In this document: in pieces, positions 42,439 to 50,934 of the stretch
How the letters are laid out: every line of letters begins with the position of its first letter
Numbering within the stretch: the stretch's first letter is position 1
Assembly (NCBI RefSeq): GCF_014297335.1
Contig: NZ_JACOQH010000011.1
Span: 12,385 to 76,384 of the forward strand
From: Roseburia_D yibonii
Lineage (GTDB): Bacteria > Bacillota > Clostridia > Lachnospirales > Lachnospiraceae
Direction: 5' to 3'
Length of the DNA: 64,000 nt
Program-made: the position numbers and the translations under genes
Notes under the pieces: model-generated
Database searches by the model: none
What the model was told of the DNA's origin: nothing
What the model saw: only the letters and a program-made list of their open reading frames with translations

Positions 42439-43341
42439 ATGGATAAGAATTTGCAAAAATTGAAAGATTCAATAAATACGAGGGGATGGTCTGCAAATGC
42501 AAGAATTAATTTTAATAAATTTATAAAGGCAATAGAAACAGAACAAGGACTAATTGAACAAATTCAAAGAATTCAATCTATTATTGATGATATCGTACTT
42601 AATAAAGAGATATCGCAGTTTAAAAAATGCTTAGAGGTAGGTACAGAATATTATCGAGCAAGAATTATTAACCCGGAGGATGATGATAAATTAGAAAAAG
42701 GGATTGGAAAAACTCAAGATAATAAGTTCATGGGGTATAATGATATAAATTCAAGAGAACCTATTTTGGGAATAGGAGGTGAAGGAAGAAATAATATTGC
42801 GGGAGCATCTTATTTATATATTGCTTCTGATCCAGAAACAGCTTGTATGGAAATAAAGTCACAGTTTGGCGATTTAATTTCTCTTGCAAAGTTCAAAGTG
42901 TTAAAACCATTATATATTATTGATTTTGCGTCTGAAAAAAGTTTTCAGCGAAAAGACACCGAAGTTTATGGAATGAGCATGGGGGTATTCTTTTCACAGT
43001 TAATGTTTCGTTTTACCCAGCCAGTGAGGGGCGAAAATGCTTATCGGGCTACACAGATAATAGCGGATCATTTGCGAAAAACGGGAATAGATGGAATAAA
43101 ATACAAAAGTTTTTTTACTCCAGGAGGTATTAATTATACAATTTTTAATTGCCATCCATCAGCAATAGAATTTTGTGAAAGCAGGGTTTTGCTGCATAAA
43201 CAAGCGAATCATTCTTTTTGGGACTTCAATAATGAAACAGAAATTATGTCAAATAAAGATGGAAAAATGTTGATTTATGATAAAACAATAGCTGATGAAC
43301 AAAAAGAGCGCTTGTTGCAACGGTTCAAAAGAATAGAGTAA
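42439..43341 (+). CDS. RES domain protein (putative NAD-degrading toxin)
   Basis: The 300-residue protein has an N-terminal helical region (1-70) and a RES domain. RES landmarks are the Arg in EYYRARI, the YLYIASDPETACMEIKS segment (Ser-Pro-Glu-Thr core with conserved Glu), and YRATQIIADHLRKTGIDGIKY with the following GGINYTIFN. RES toxins of Xre-RES systems split NAD. No Xre-like antitoxin gene adjoins it, and it is longer than typical toxin versions, so it may be a self-contained effector or an orphan. Base composition is strongly AT-rich compared with rlmD, indicating horizontal origin. Confidence 0.82.
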   Translation: MDKNLQKLKDSINTRGWSANARINFNKFIKAIETEQGLIEQIQRIQSIIDDIVLNKEISQFKKCLEVGTEYYRARIINPEDDDKLEKGIGKTQDNKFMGYNDINSREPILGIGGEGRNNIAGASYLYIASDPETACMEIKSQFGDLISLAKFKVLKPLYIIDFASEKSFQRKDTEVYGMSMGVFFSQLMFRFTQPVRGENAYRATQIIADHLRKTGIDGIKYKSFFTPGGINYTIFNCHPSAIEFCESRVLLHKQANHSFWDFNNETEIMSNKDGKMLIYDKTIADEQKERLLQRFKRIE

Positions 43342-43425
43342 TAATAAAAAATTACAAGATATGATAATGTGGCAGAGGTTAATTTTGTGGTTGTGATAAA
43401 TGTTAAGAATACGAGGAGGATACAT

Positions 43426-43908
43426 ATGTTTGAAGAAAAAGAGAGATTATTGGCGAATGAAGCGGCATTAACTTCATCCATGTTGGCAAATGGATTAACG
43501 TCACTTAGAAAAGCAAACGTTTCATAAAAATTTTATGATCCGCTTTGTGAATGGTCAAGGATAGCAAAGCGCATAGTGGATTCTGGAAAGAAGGGAAAAA
43601 CAATCAATAATAAACAGGAGTTGGCAAGGGTCATAGATGAGTTTGCGCTATTTAATTTATATGATTTACAAGGAAAGAATATTACTGGGGCATTAGATAT
43701 CTTGGATATGTATGAATTTCAGGAAACGATACAGTCCTATTCAGTGCAATATGTATTTGAGATTATTACAAAAGGAGTAGAGGAAATCCGTAAATTAGAA
43801 CAAAAAAAGTATTTGATGCCAGTATTGTCTGAGTTTTTTCCTTTGTATCATAAAAATTGGAAACCGTATGAAATTAGGAGGAAAAAAGATTGGACCCGTA
43901 TCTTTTAG
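43426..43908 (+). pseudogene. Unidentified gene interrupted by an in-frame TAA
   Basis: An ATG at 43426, seven bases after GAGGAGG, opens a frame (MFEEKERLLANEAALTSS) that meets TAA at 43525-43527 after 33 codons. The same frame then continues without interruption (KFYDPLCEWSRIAKRIVDSG) to a stop at 43906-43908, giving about 160 codons in all. The simplest reading is a nonsense-mutated gene; an alternative is a separate ORF starting at the GTG at 43576. The protein is helical and charged, from no family I recognise. It lies between the RES gene and the TIR operon. Confidence 0.55.
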
Positions 43909-44251
43909 TAGAACATAATCTTCTAAAATCGAATTTCCTAAGGGAGAAACATTAATATTATACATAAGTTTTCTCGCGTAGGACGGTACGAAGATCAGAA
44001 GAAGCCATGCATGCAGGAACGTCAGCGGCATAGGCTTTTTTTCTTCTCAATTTCAGTGCAATTCTGAGGGATCGTGTCAGATAGCTTAATAAATGTCTGT
44101 ATAAAAAGAATTCCTTTCATAGCTATAGTTTAAAAAAATTTTAACGCTATTATATTGGCTGAAATAGAAATGAACAATAAAATAGATGACATTTGAAACC
44201 ATATGTGCAGGCGCAGTCATACATAAATTTTCGTAAAAAATCGACAAAATA
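43909..44251. other. AT-rich intergenic stretch with one imperfect terminator-like hairpin
   Basis: Between the broken gene and the TIR operon promoter I find no coding sequence. An imperfect hairpin at about 44004-44050 (AGAAGCCATGC against GCATAGGCTTTTTTCTT, one bulge, T-run included) could end transcription from the left. The rest is AT-rich without clear structure. Confidence 0.45.
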
Positions 44252-44279
44252 TTGCATTGGAGAACAGGTACGGTATACT
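44252..44279 (+). promoter_or_regulatory. Probable promoter of the TIR operon
   Basis: TTGCAT (44252-44257) and TATACT (44274-44279) are 16 bases apart. The GAGAGGTGA ribosome-binding site and the ATG at 44308 follow, and no second promoter is obvious within the four genes. Confidence 0.65.
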
Positions 44280-44307
44280 GAAAGAAAAACTAGTGAGAGG
44301 TGATCGG

Positions 44308-44844
44308 ATGGATTACAAATATGATATTGCACTGTCATTTGCAACAGAAGACCAAAAGCTGGTGGAGAAAGTGAACCATTATCTGCGGGCTGAAAATTTA
44401 AATGTATTTTTTGCACCGTCACAGGAAGGGCAAAAGGTTCTGAGTGGAAAAAATCAGCGGGAAGTTTTTTACAGTATATTTGGGTTAGAGGCAGAGTATG
44501 TGGCATTATTTGTTTCCCAAAACTATATTATGCGTCAGGTACCAATGGAAGAAGCAGGGATTGCATTTGCAAAGCATGGCGCGGACGGTCACGTGATTCC
44601 GGTATACTTAGATGGAACAGGTTTGCCCAAGGATATGCTGGATCCTCAAAGCACAAATTATTTTGAAGCAAGTGACCCGGCGGTAATTGCAAGCCATCTT
44701 GCTGCGAAAATAGCGATGGATAGAAAAGAGAGGAAAAAGTTGTCAGGATCTCACAATAGAACAGATGGGATTATGAATATAAATGGCAATACAGCGAACA
44801 AGCAGATTTTTATTCAGACAATGGAAGGAAGTATAGAATTGTGA
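44308..44844 (+). CDS. TIR domain protein with C-terminal GNTA signalling-like motif
   Basis: The 178-residue protein is a bacterial TIR (TIR_2 type) domain over about residues 1-140: KYDIALSFATEDQKLV first strand and loop, YLRAENLNVFFAP, EYVALFVSQNYI, and QVPMEEAGIAFAKHG, where a Glu sits in the place of the catalytic glutamate of NAD-cleaving TIRs. Residues 156-178 carry NGNTANKQIFIQTMEG, a motif repeated in the N-terminal part of the next protein. I chose the ATG at 44308 (RBS GAGAGGTGA); the ATG at 44257 lies in the promoter. The stop overlaps the next start (GTGA). Likely an NADase effector; that activity is inference. Confidence 0.85.
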   Translation: MDYKYDIALSFATEDQKLVEKVNHYLRAENLNVFFAPSQEGQKVLSGKNQREVFYSIFGLEAEYVALFVSQNYIMRQVPMEEAGIAFAKHGADGHVIPVYLDGTGLPKDMLDPQSTNYFEASDPAVIASHLAAKIAMDRKERKKLSGSHNRTDGIMNINGNTANKQIFIQTMEGSIEL

Positions 44845-46274
44845 ATCCGATAGATCAGGAGAATAAGGAAGCGGTTGAATTAGAAGAACAGGAAGATGAT
44901 GAAAACATTGATAACTCAGATGAGTTAGAGCAGAAAAAACAAAATGTATTTAATGCAGAAGGAAATACGGCCTGGGTCCAGGTGTTTGTAAACAGCCTGG
45001 GCGAATTAAATATGAACTATAAGCAGAGCGTGGAAAAAAAAGAAAATACTGCTGCTGGAAAAAGTTATGATCTGAGTAAAACGGATGAATGTACGGAATT
45101 TGTAGAACAATTTAAAAATAGTGAGTATCTGGCAACAGCAATTATTTTGTGTACTTTTGAAATGATTCCATTAGCAGATCTGTCTGATTTACAGAAATAC
45201 CTTATGGAATGTCTTCCAGTGGCACAGTTGCACAATGGAGTGGAAACAGAAGAACATGATGGACAGAAAAATCCGTACATATCTTTAAAGACAATTCTTG
45301 CCGTGATTAGAGGAAAGCGGTTTGTCCGCGAAGATGGACAGGTCTGTATTGGCTTTGGAGACGGAGCCGAGATTGCACTGGCAAATATTCTGGAACAGTT
45401 TCCGATATTGAAAGAACGGATTGTCTCGTGGCTGATCCAAATCAATAAATTGAGCAGATACCATACAGCATTTTATACATATCAGATCGCAACAGCGTTT
45501 GAGAGAGTTATTGCATTTGATCTTGCAGATGCCAGACAACGGATCTTCCCAGAGTTATATAAGGACTCAAAAAATGCGGGGTTATTGGGAATGCTGGCAT
45601 ATAGGTTGTATGAAAATACTGCCATGCAGCAAGACGTAGATAACATGGTGCTCCAATGGATGCAGGAGCAGCGGGAATGGGTGTGGTTGTGGAAATCAGC
45701 AAGCCTGGCATATTCTGTGTTGATAGAAAAGGGCTGTCGAGTATCTTTTGATTTAAAGTTACAAAAAACGATCAGCAAAAGAATATTGTATTTCAGAAAA
45801 GATGATGCGATCTTTATTGCTGCGCTTTTAATTCAGTCAAAATATTTAAGGTCAATGTTTGCAAATGCTATTTATGATGCATTTCATAGAGAAAAAGAAA
45901 GAACGGGGAAATTACGCATTGTCCAGGTTTATATTAACATTGTCAGACACAGCTATTATTTGGTAAGTGAATCTTTTGTGGAATTACCGTTGGTAGCATG
46001 TGATACAAAAAAGCAGCAGGAATATATTATGCCGGTTATCGAACAGGCGATGTCCGTCTATCACCTGCGAAAACAGTTATATGTGATTTTGAAAACATAT
46101 CTGAAAGAATTGTCGGTTTATGAATATTCGGAACGTGTTTTAAACCATATGTGTGCATATTTTTATGTGATGACATTATCCGGGGAAAATTATCGACAGG
46201 AGATCCTGGAGATTTTGAAAAAAAGCAATAACAGGATCTCTGCTCAAATTTATCAGAGATTGTCTGGTGTTTAA
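44841..46274 (+). CDS. Helical protein of unknown family with N-terminal GNTA motif, partner of the TIR protein
   Basis: The 477-residue protein starts with a very acidic region (1-35), then the motif AEGNTAWVQVFVNSLGEL (about 39-56), matching the TIR protein's tail in G-N-T-A-x2-Q-[IV]-F-[IV]. The rest (about 75-475) is predicted alpha-helical with no Walker motifs or known enzymatic signature that I can see; it looks like helical repeats (for example LKERIVSWLIQINKLSRYHT and REWVWLWKSASLAYSVLIEK). It could be a sensor or scaffold. The GTG start at 44841 overlaps the TIR stop, so translation is coupled. I do not recognise the family. Confidence 0.7.
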   Translation: MNPIDQENKEAVELEEQEDDENIDNSDELEQKKQNVFNAEGNTAWVQVFVNSLGELNMNYKQSVEKKENTAAGKSYDLSKTDECTEFVEQFKNSEYLATAIILCTFEMIPLADLSDLQKYLMECLPVAQLHNGVETEEHDGQKNPYISLKTILAVIRGKRFVREDGQVCIGFGDGAEIALANILEQFPILKERIVSWLIQINKLSRYHTAFYTYQIATAFERVIAFDLADARQRIFPELYKDSKNAGLLGMLAYRLYENTAMQQDVDNMVLQWMQEQREWVWLWKSASLAYSVLIEKGCRVSFDLKLQKTISKRILYFRKDDAIFIAALLIQSKYLRSMFANAIYDAFHREKERTGKLRIVQVYINIVRHSYYLVSESFVELPLVACDTKKQQEYIMPVIEQAMSVYHLRKQLYVILKTYLKELSVYEYSERVLNHMCAYFYVMTLSGENYRQEILEILKKSNNRISAQIYQRLSGV

Positions 46275-46299
46275 GAAAAAGGAGGAGAGTTTTGATTAT

Positions 46300-47187
46300 A
46301 TGAAGGAATTTCAAAATAAATTTATTATAAAAGAAGAACCATACCAGGGAGGATTTTTTTCAAAGATACCAAATACGGAAAAGCATGGTTCGGCGTTCAT
46401 TCTGACGAAGGGATACAATGACGATATTATTGTTGATGAATACACCACAGTGAAACAGATCAGGCAGGGAAAGTATACGCAGCTTGTGGAAATATCTACA
46501 CTTCCATATATAAGAAATATACAGATTGATGCACCAAGCAGAGAGACATACTATTCTTTTCGGGTGTCTGTGAAAGCAGTTATAGAAGTGGCTGATCCGA
46601 TTACATTTTATGAAAATAAGAATCTGGATGTGGATTTATATTTTGACCATGTATTCTCAATGGATGTTAAAAAGATTACGCGTAAGTACAGTATTCTGGA
46701 TTATGACGGAATGGATGATGAACTGGCGCAAAAATTATCTTCGCTCAGCACTGTGGATGAGTCAACGGGGCTTCAGTATCAGGTATCGGCGGTAGATGCT
46801 ATACCGGGGGAAGAGGCAGTAGAGTATGTTAGAAAATTTGGAACACAGAAATTGGATGCGATGTTAAAAAAGAATGCGAGAGAACTGACGGATATATTGA
46901 CAGATGATTATTCGCAAGCAGTAAAGACAGAGGTCGCAGAAGGCAAACTGACAGAAACCGAAGCGATAGAAAAGATTCAGGAACATGATGCTATGATCCA
47001 GAAAAGCCGGATCAACTTAGTGAGGGAATTAAGAGAAGATGGATTTATTACGGATAGAGATGCAAAGATTCGTGTAGAAACTGTGTTGAATGGAATAGCG
47101 AAACAAGATCAGATAGAAGAGGCGGCAGTGGAACAAAAAGACATTGCAGGAATTGATCAGTTTTTCACAGAGGAAGAAGAGAAATGA
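46300..47187 (+). CDS. SPFH/band-7-like protein of the TIR operon
   Basis: The 295-residue soluble protein has a region at about 20-190 that resembles the SPFH (stomatin/flotillin-like) fold: YYSFRVSVKAVIEVADPITFYEN parallels the VxVxYRVxDPxxF strand pattern. A helical, charged C-terminal half follows (KLTETEAIEKIQEHDAM), ending acidic (FFTEEEEK). No membrane anchor is present; association with the membrane protein encoded next is plausible. I chose ATG 46300, about 11 bases after GGAGGAGAG, over a GTG at 46267 within the previous gene. The stop overlaps the following start (ATGA). Family assignment is moderate. Confidence 0.6.
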   Translation: MKEFQNKFIIKEEPYQGGFFSKIPNTEKHGSAFILTKGYNDDIIVDEYTTVKQIRQGKYTQLVEISTLPYIRNIQIDAPSRETYYSFRVSVKAVIEVADPITFYENKNLDVDLYFDHVFSMDVKKITRKYSILDYDGMDDELAQKLSSLSTVDESTGLQYQVSAVDAIPGEEAVEYVRKFGTQKLDAMLKKNARELTDILTDDYSQAVKTEVAEGKLTETEAIEKIQEHDAMIQKSRINLVRELREDGFITDRDAKIRVETVLNGIAKQDQIEEAAVEQKDIAGIDQFFTEEEEK

Positions 47188-47996
47188 GTGTAATCATAAG
47201 TGCTTTTTTATCATTACCGTTTGGGGTTCGGGTGGCGGTTTCGCTTGCGGTATGGATTCTTGTTTTATGGAAGTTTTTCGGAAACTATATCCGATATGGT
47301 TTATCGGTCATTCCGTTTCTGCTCAGGTTACTGTTCCGCTTGTTGTATTGGATTGTAGAAATTCCTGTGACAACCATTCACAGTAAATTTGGATCAATTT
47401 TTTTAGCCAAACTGGAAAATAAAATGTCCACAGTGGGTGAGCATATAGATTGTGTGATCGGCTGTTGGTATAGTGGATGGCATACCAATAGGAAAATAGA
47501 ATTTAAGAAGTGTCTGATTGTTTATTTGGTATGTATTGCTATTGTATTAGTTCCATTTTACATGAACATAAACAATGATATCTTAGAAGTGGGACAGACC
47601 TTGTATACAAGAGGGGAAATGGCTTGTGTGAACTGGCTGGAAGAACACAAGTGGTATGATCCCAAAAACCAGAAGGAAATACATAAGACGAAACAGATGG
47701 GACAGACAGGGGAACAAAGGGAAGCGCAGGAAATAATGTTGGTGGTTTCAGGGGTGAATAGTTCCCTGTTAGTCAGAGATATTCCATCAACGGAAAATTG
47801 TACAGTGTTGGATCGGCTGCAGAATGATGACATAGTTGTATGGACAGGACAGATGGTATTTGCAGAAGCAGAAGGTGATCATGTAGAACCATGGGTGAAA
47901 ATTATAACTCAAAATAATGTTGAGGGATGGAGCAGACTATATTATCTTCATCCAGAGCAATATGCGGATGAAGTGTATTTTGTAGGAAAAGAGTAA
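47184..47996 (+). CDS. Membrane protein with C-terminal SH3-like domain, last gene of the TIR operon
   Basis: The 270-residue protein has two or three N-terminal hydrophobic segments (about 2-25, 30-60), a cytoplasmic loop, a further helix (about 110-130, CLIVYLVCIAIVLVPFYMNI) and then a domain of about 135 residues on the far side of the membrane. In its last 70 residues the pattern LLVRDIPSTENCTVLDRLQ followed by WVKIITQNNVEGWSRLYYL fits bacterial SH3 (SH3b) folds, often involved in cell-wall binding. It overlaps the SPFH-like gene by four bases. It may anchor the system to the envelope. Confidence 0.65.
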   Translation: MSVIISAFLSLPFGVRVAVSLAVWILVLWKFFGNYIRYGLSVIPFLLRLLFRLLYWIVEIPVTTIHSKFGSIFLAKLENKMSTVGEHIDCVIGCWYSGWHTNRKIEFKKCLIVYLVCIAIVLVPFYMNINNDILEVGQTLYTRGEMACVNWLEEHKWYDPKNQKEIHKTKQMGQTGEQREAQEIMLVVSGVNSSLLVRDIPSTENCTVLDRLQNDDIVVWTGQMVFAEAEGDHVEPWVKIITQNNVEGWSRLYYLHPEQYADEVYFVGKE

Positions 47997-48100
47997 TGAG
48001 TTAAAAATATTACGTGAAAGTAATTTCAGAAGGTTTCCACTATAAGGCAAATAGAAAAGTATGTGTAAGGACTAGTAACAATCATTGCTTATAGGGACAG

Positions 48101-48137
48101 AGCAGCACCACCAGCTAAGCTAGCTGGTGGTGCTGCT
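48101..48137. terminator. Perfect 17-bp hairpin between convergent operons
   Basis: Bases 48101-48117 pair perfectly with 48121-48137 around a 3-base loop. It stands between the end of the TIR operon and the convergent penicillin-binding protein gene. A strong T-run is missing on both sides, so it may terminate transcription in both directions only partly. Confidence 0.6.
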
Positions 48138-48159
48138 TCATTTCCCCTCTACAGATCAT

Positions 48160-50829
48160 CTACTGCGCAGCCGGATCCGCAGCCTGCTGTTCCGGCTGGA
48201 CATCCTGAGGAGTTTCCTGAGGAGTCTCGGCAGGAGTTTCAGCGGCTGGCGTGTCACCCGCCGGCGCGGCGGTTCCCGCATCGGTAGAAGCGTCACCGGC
48301 ACCTCCGGTTGTCGGAGCGTTTGGATCTTCACTTCCGGCAGCATTCAGGCTGTTTGCCAGGTCATCCGTCAAAAGATACGGCGCGTCCTGCGTGCCGGCG
48401 CTTCCACCGGTAATATATACATTCGAGGAGCGCAGTTCTTCCGGACAGGTATCTGTGGCAATGCCTCCGGTAGACAGGTCGATCGTTACACGTACATGGT
48501 GATCGCAGTAATCTTTCGGTACCGTTCCGGAAGCAAAATATTCGGATTCGACCATGCTGCCACGCGGATCACTGTCACACAGACCGGCAACGGCGAGTTT
48601 TCCGGATTTCTTGCAGACCGTCGCGGTCGTAATGCCGTCCGGCTTATCAAAATCCTTATAGTCCAGATTCTCATGGATCCGTCCCATAACGGATTTCCAC
48701 AGGGTTTTCGGATAGGTGGTGTAGGAAAGCTCGGCGTTGTCATCGTAGCCGCCCCATACCACGCAGGTATAATAAGGCGTATATCCGGCAAATAAAGCAT
48801 CACGGTCACTCGAAGTCGTACCGGATTTACCTGCCTGCGGCATTCCGTTAAAATGCGCCGGACGACCGGTTCCGTTTGTCAGAACATCCTCCATGGCGTT
48901 GGTCAGAAGCCATGCGGTAGTTTCCTTTAAAACGGTATGTGTCTGCGGCGTGTTGTCGATCAGCACATTGCCGTCATGATCTAAGATCTTGGTATAAAAA
49001 CGTGGTTTGGTGTAAGTACCGCCGTTTGCGATCGTTGCGTAAGCCGCGGTCAGTTCCAGGTTGGTCACACCGTTTGTGATACCGCCGAGCGCGAGCGCCT
49101 GTGTGCGGTCGGAATCACAGAGTGTGGAAAAACCAAAATTTTGAAGATATTCATAACCGATGTCCACACCGATATCCGTCAGGGTCTTTACTGCGACGAT
49201 ATTGATCGAGTAAGTGATACCTTCCCGGATCGTGGTGAAACCACGGTAAGATTTATCGTAGTTATTGACCGGTGTGTGCGTTGCATTGGAATAAGTATAC
49301 GGCGCGTCATCCTGAACGGATGCGAGCGTCATGCCGCCAATGTCCAGTGCAGGGGCGTAAGCGGACAGGATCTTGAACGTAGAACCGGGCTGACGTTTGG
49401 TATCGGTAGCACGGTTTAAGGTCTTGTTCGCGGTTTTGTCACCTCTTCCGCCGACAATGGCTTTTACTTCGCCGGTAGACTGGTCGATCACAGTCATCGA
49501 AGCCTGCGGCTGCATGGTGTAGGTGATGGATTCTCCGTTCGGTACGATCGTGTCGCCATCTTCCATGATATCCGCCTTGTACTGCTCGATCGCAGCGTCC
49601 ACAGCTTCTTTCGAGTCAAAGTCAATGTTGTACTTGCTGTTTTTGCTCTGATAATAGCTTAACATGGTCTGCTCGCTGTAGTTCTGATAAGTGCCGTCCG
49701 CTTTCTGGATGGTCAGACGATAGGAGCAGGAGTATTTCGTTTCACTGCCGTAATTATCGGCGTTGTTTACTTCTTCGTCACAGATCTGCTGGATGGACGG
49801 ATCCTGTGTGGAGTAGATCGTAAGACCGCCCTCGTAGAGCGCTTTGTACGCCTGTGTCTCCGTATAGCCCTTGACTTCCATCAGATCATCGATCACCTGC
49901 TCTGTCAGAGCATCTACAAAGTATGAGTTGATATTGTCGGAAGCAGTCTCGGAGTCTACGATCTGGATGCGGTCGTATACATTGTCCGCCATTGCCGTAT
50001 CATAAGCAGCCTGGTCAATGTATCCCTGATCGAGCATGTTGTTTAAAACCTTGGTGCGGCGCTCCGCATTGGCATCCGGGTTGCTGACCGGGTTATAACG
50101 CGAAGGGTTCTGCGTGATCCCGGCGATCACAGCGCATTCGGACAGAGTAAGCTCGGACACATCCTTATTAAAATAACGCTGGGACGCGGCCTGAACGCCT
50201 AAAGTGTTCTGACCGAGGTTTATGGTATTTAAGTAATTTTCCAGGATCCAGTCCTTGTCCTCCACTTTTTCAAGCTGAATGGCGAGATACTGTTCCTGGA
50301 TCTTACGTTCCATTTTATCCGCGAAAGAACTTTCGCTGGTCCAGTCGGTAAAAACATTATTTTTTAATAACTGCTGGGTAATGGTACTGGCACCCTGCGA
50401 GAATCGGCCGGAAGTGATACCGGTGATCCCGGCACGGACGATACCGGTTATATCAATACCATTGTGTTCGTAAAAGCGCGCGTCTTCGATCGCGACAAAA
50501 GCATGCTGCAGATCGAGCGGTATCTCGTCGATCGTCACATAGACACGGTTGGAACCGGATGCGACCAGAGTTGCTGTCTCATTTCCCTGGTTATCCAATA
50601 CGGTGGAAAGATATCCGGTCGGAGTAGCGTCAATATCATGGATGTTAGGGGCGGAATCCACAATGCCCTTGTACACACCATATCCGGCACAGCCGCCAAC
50701 CACGGTGAAAGCGATCAGACACACCAGAAGTGTTTTCGCAAATATGACGGTAAACTTTTTACGAATCATGGTACCCTTGGAAAGAAGCTCTTTTTCTTTC
50801 TTTGCAGTACTTTTTCTTCCATAATTCAT
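48160..50829 (-). CDS. Class A penicillin-binding protein (transglycosylase/transpeptidase)
   Basis: This bifunctional peptidoglycan synthase polymerises glycan strands and cross-links peptides. The 889-residue protein has an N-terminal cytoplasmic tail and a membrane helix (about 24-50). The GT51 domain follows (EDARFYEHNGIDI with the catalytic Glu, and QGASTITQQLLKN). The transpeptidase shows STFKIL (SxxK Ser nucleophile), SIN (SxN) and KSGT in GKSGTTSSDRDA. The last 80 residues are a low-complexity Ala/Pro/Glu/Thr tail, probably in the wall. The start follows GGAGG on the coding strand. It is a PBP1A/PBP1 homologue. Confidence 0.95.
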   Translation of the reverse strand: MNYGRKSTAKKEKELLSKGTMIRKKFTVIFAKTLLVCLIAFTVVGGCAGYGVYKGIVDSAPNIHDIDATPTGYLSTVLDNQGNETATLVASGSNRVYVTIDEIPLDLQHAFVAIEDARFYEHNGIDITGIVRAGITGITSGRFSQGASTITQQLLKNNVFTDWTSESSFADKMERKIQEQYLAIQLEKVEDKDWILENYLNTINLGQNTLGVQAASQRYFNKDVSELTLSECAVIAGITQNPSRYNPVSNPDANAERRTKVLNNMLDQGYIDQAAYDTAMADNVYDRIQIVDSETASDNINSYFVDALTEQVIDDLMEVKGYTETQAYKALYEGGLTIYSTQDPSIQQICDEEVNNADNYGSETKYSCSYRLTIQKADGTYQNYSEQTMLSYYQSKNSKYNIDFDSKEAVDAAIEQYKADIMEDGDTIVPNGESITYTMQPQASMTVIDQSTGEVKAIVGGRGDKTANKTLNRATDTKRQPGSTFKILSAYAPALDIGGMTLASVQDDAPYTYSNATHTPVNNYDKSYRGFTTIREGITYSINIVAVKTLTDIGVDIGYEYLQNFGFSTLCDSDRTQALALGGITNGVTNLELTAAYATIANGGTYTKPRFYTKILDHDGNVLIDNTPQTHTVLKETTAWLLTNAMEDVLTNGTGRPAHFNGMPQAGKSGTTSSDRDALFAGYTPYYTCVVWGGYDDNAELSYTTYPKTLWKSVMGRIHENLDYKDFDKPDGITTATVCKKSGKLAVAGLCDSDPRGSMVESEYFASGTVPKDYCDHHVRVTIDLSTGGIATDTCPEELRSSNVYITGGSAGTQDAPYLLTDDLANSLNAAGSEDPNAPTTGGAGDASTDAGTAAPAGDTPAAETPAETPQETPQDVQPEQQAADPAAQ

Positions 50830-50934
50830 AAGTGAGCCTCCTTTTTTATGGCAATCTTATAAAAACATCATTTCACTATTATAGCAAATTTGTCACGGTT
50901 AATAAAGCGAAAAGTGACCGGATTTATACATAGC

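Noticed and set aside
44308..44844. TIR protein as ThsB of a Thoeris system
   Set aside because: No ThsA-type gene (SIR2 or membrane effector with SLOG domain) is nearby, and the neighbours are helical, SPFH-like and SH3-like proteins.
44841..46274. Partner protein as an NLR/STAND ATPase
   Set aside because: I searched the sequence by eye for Walker A and Walker B patterns and found none, so an NTPase role is not supported.
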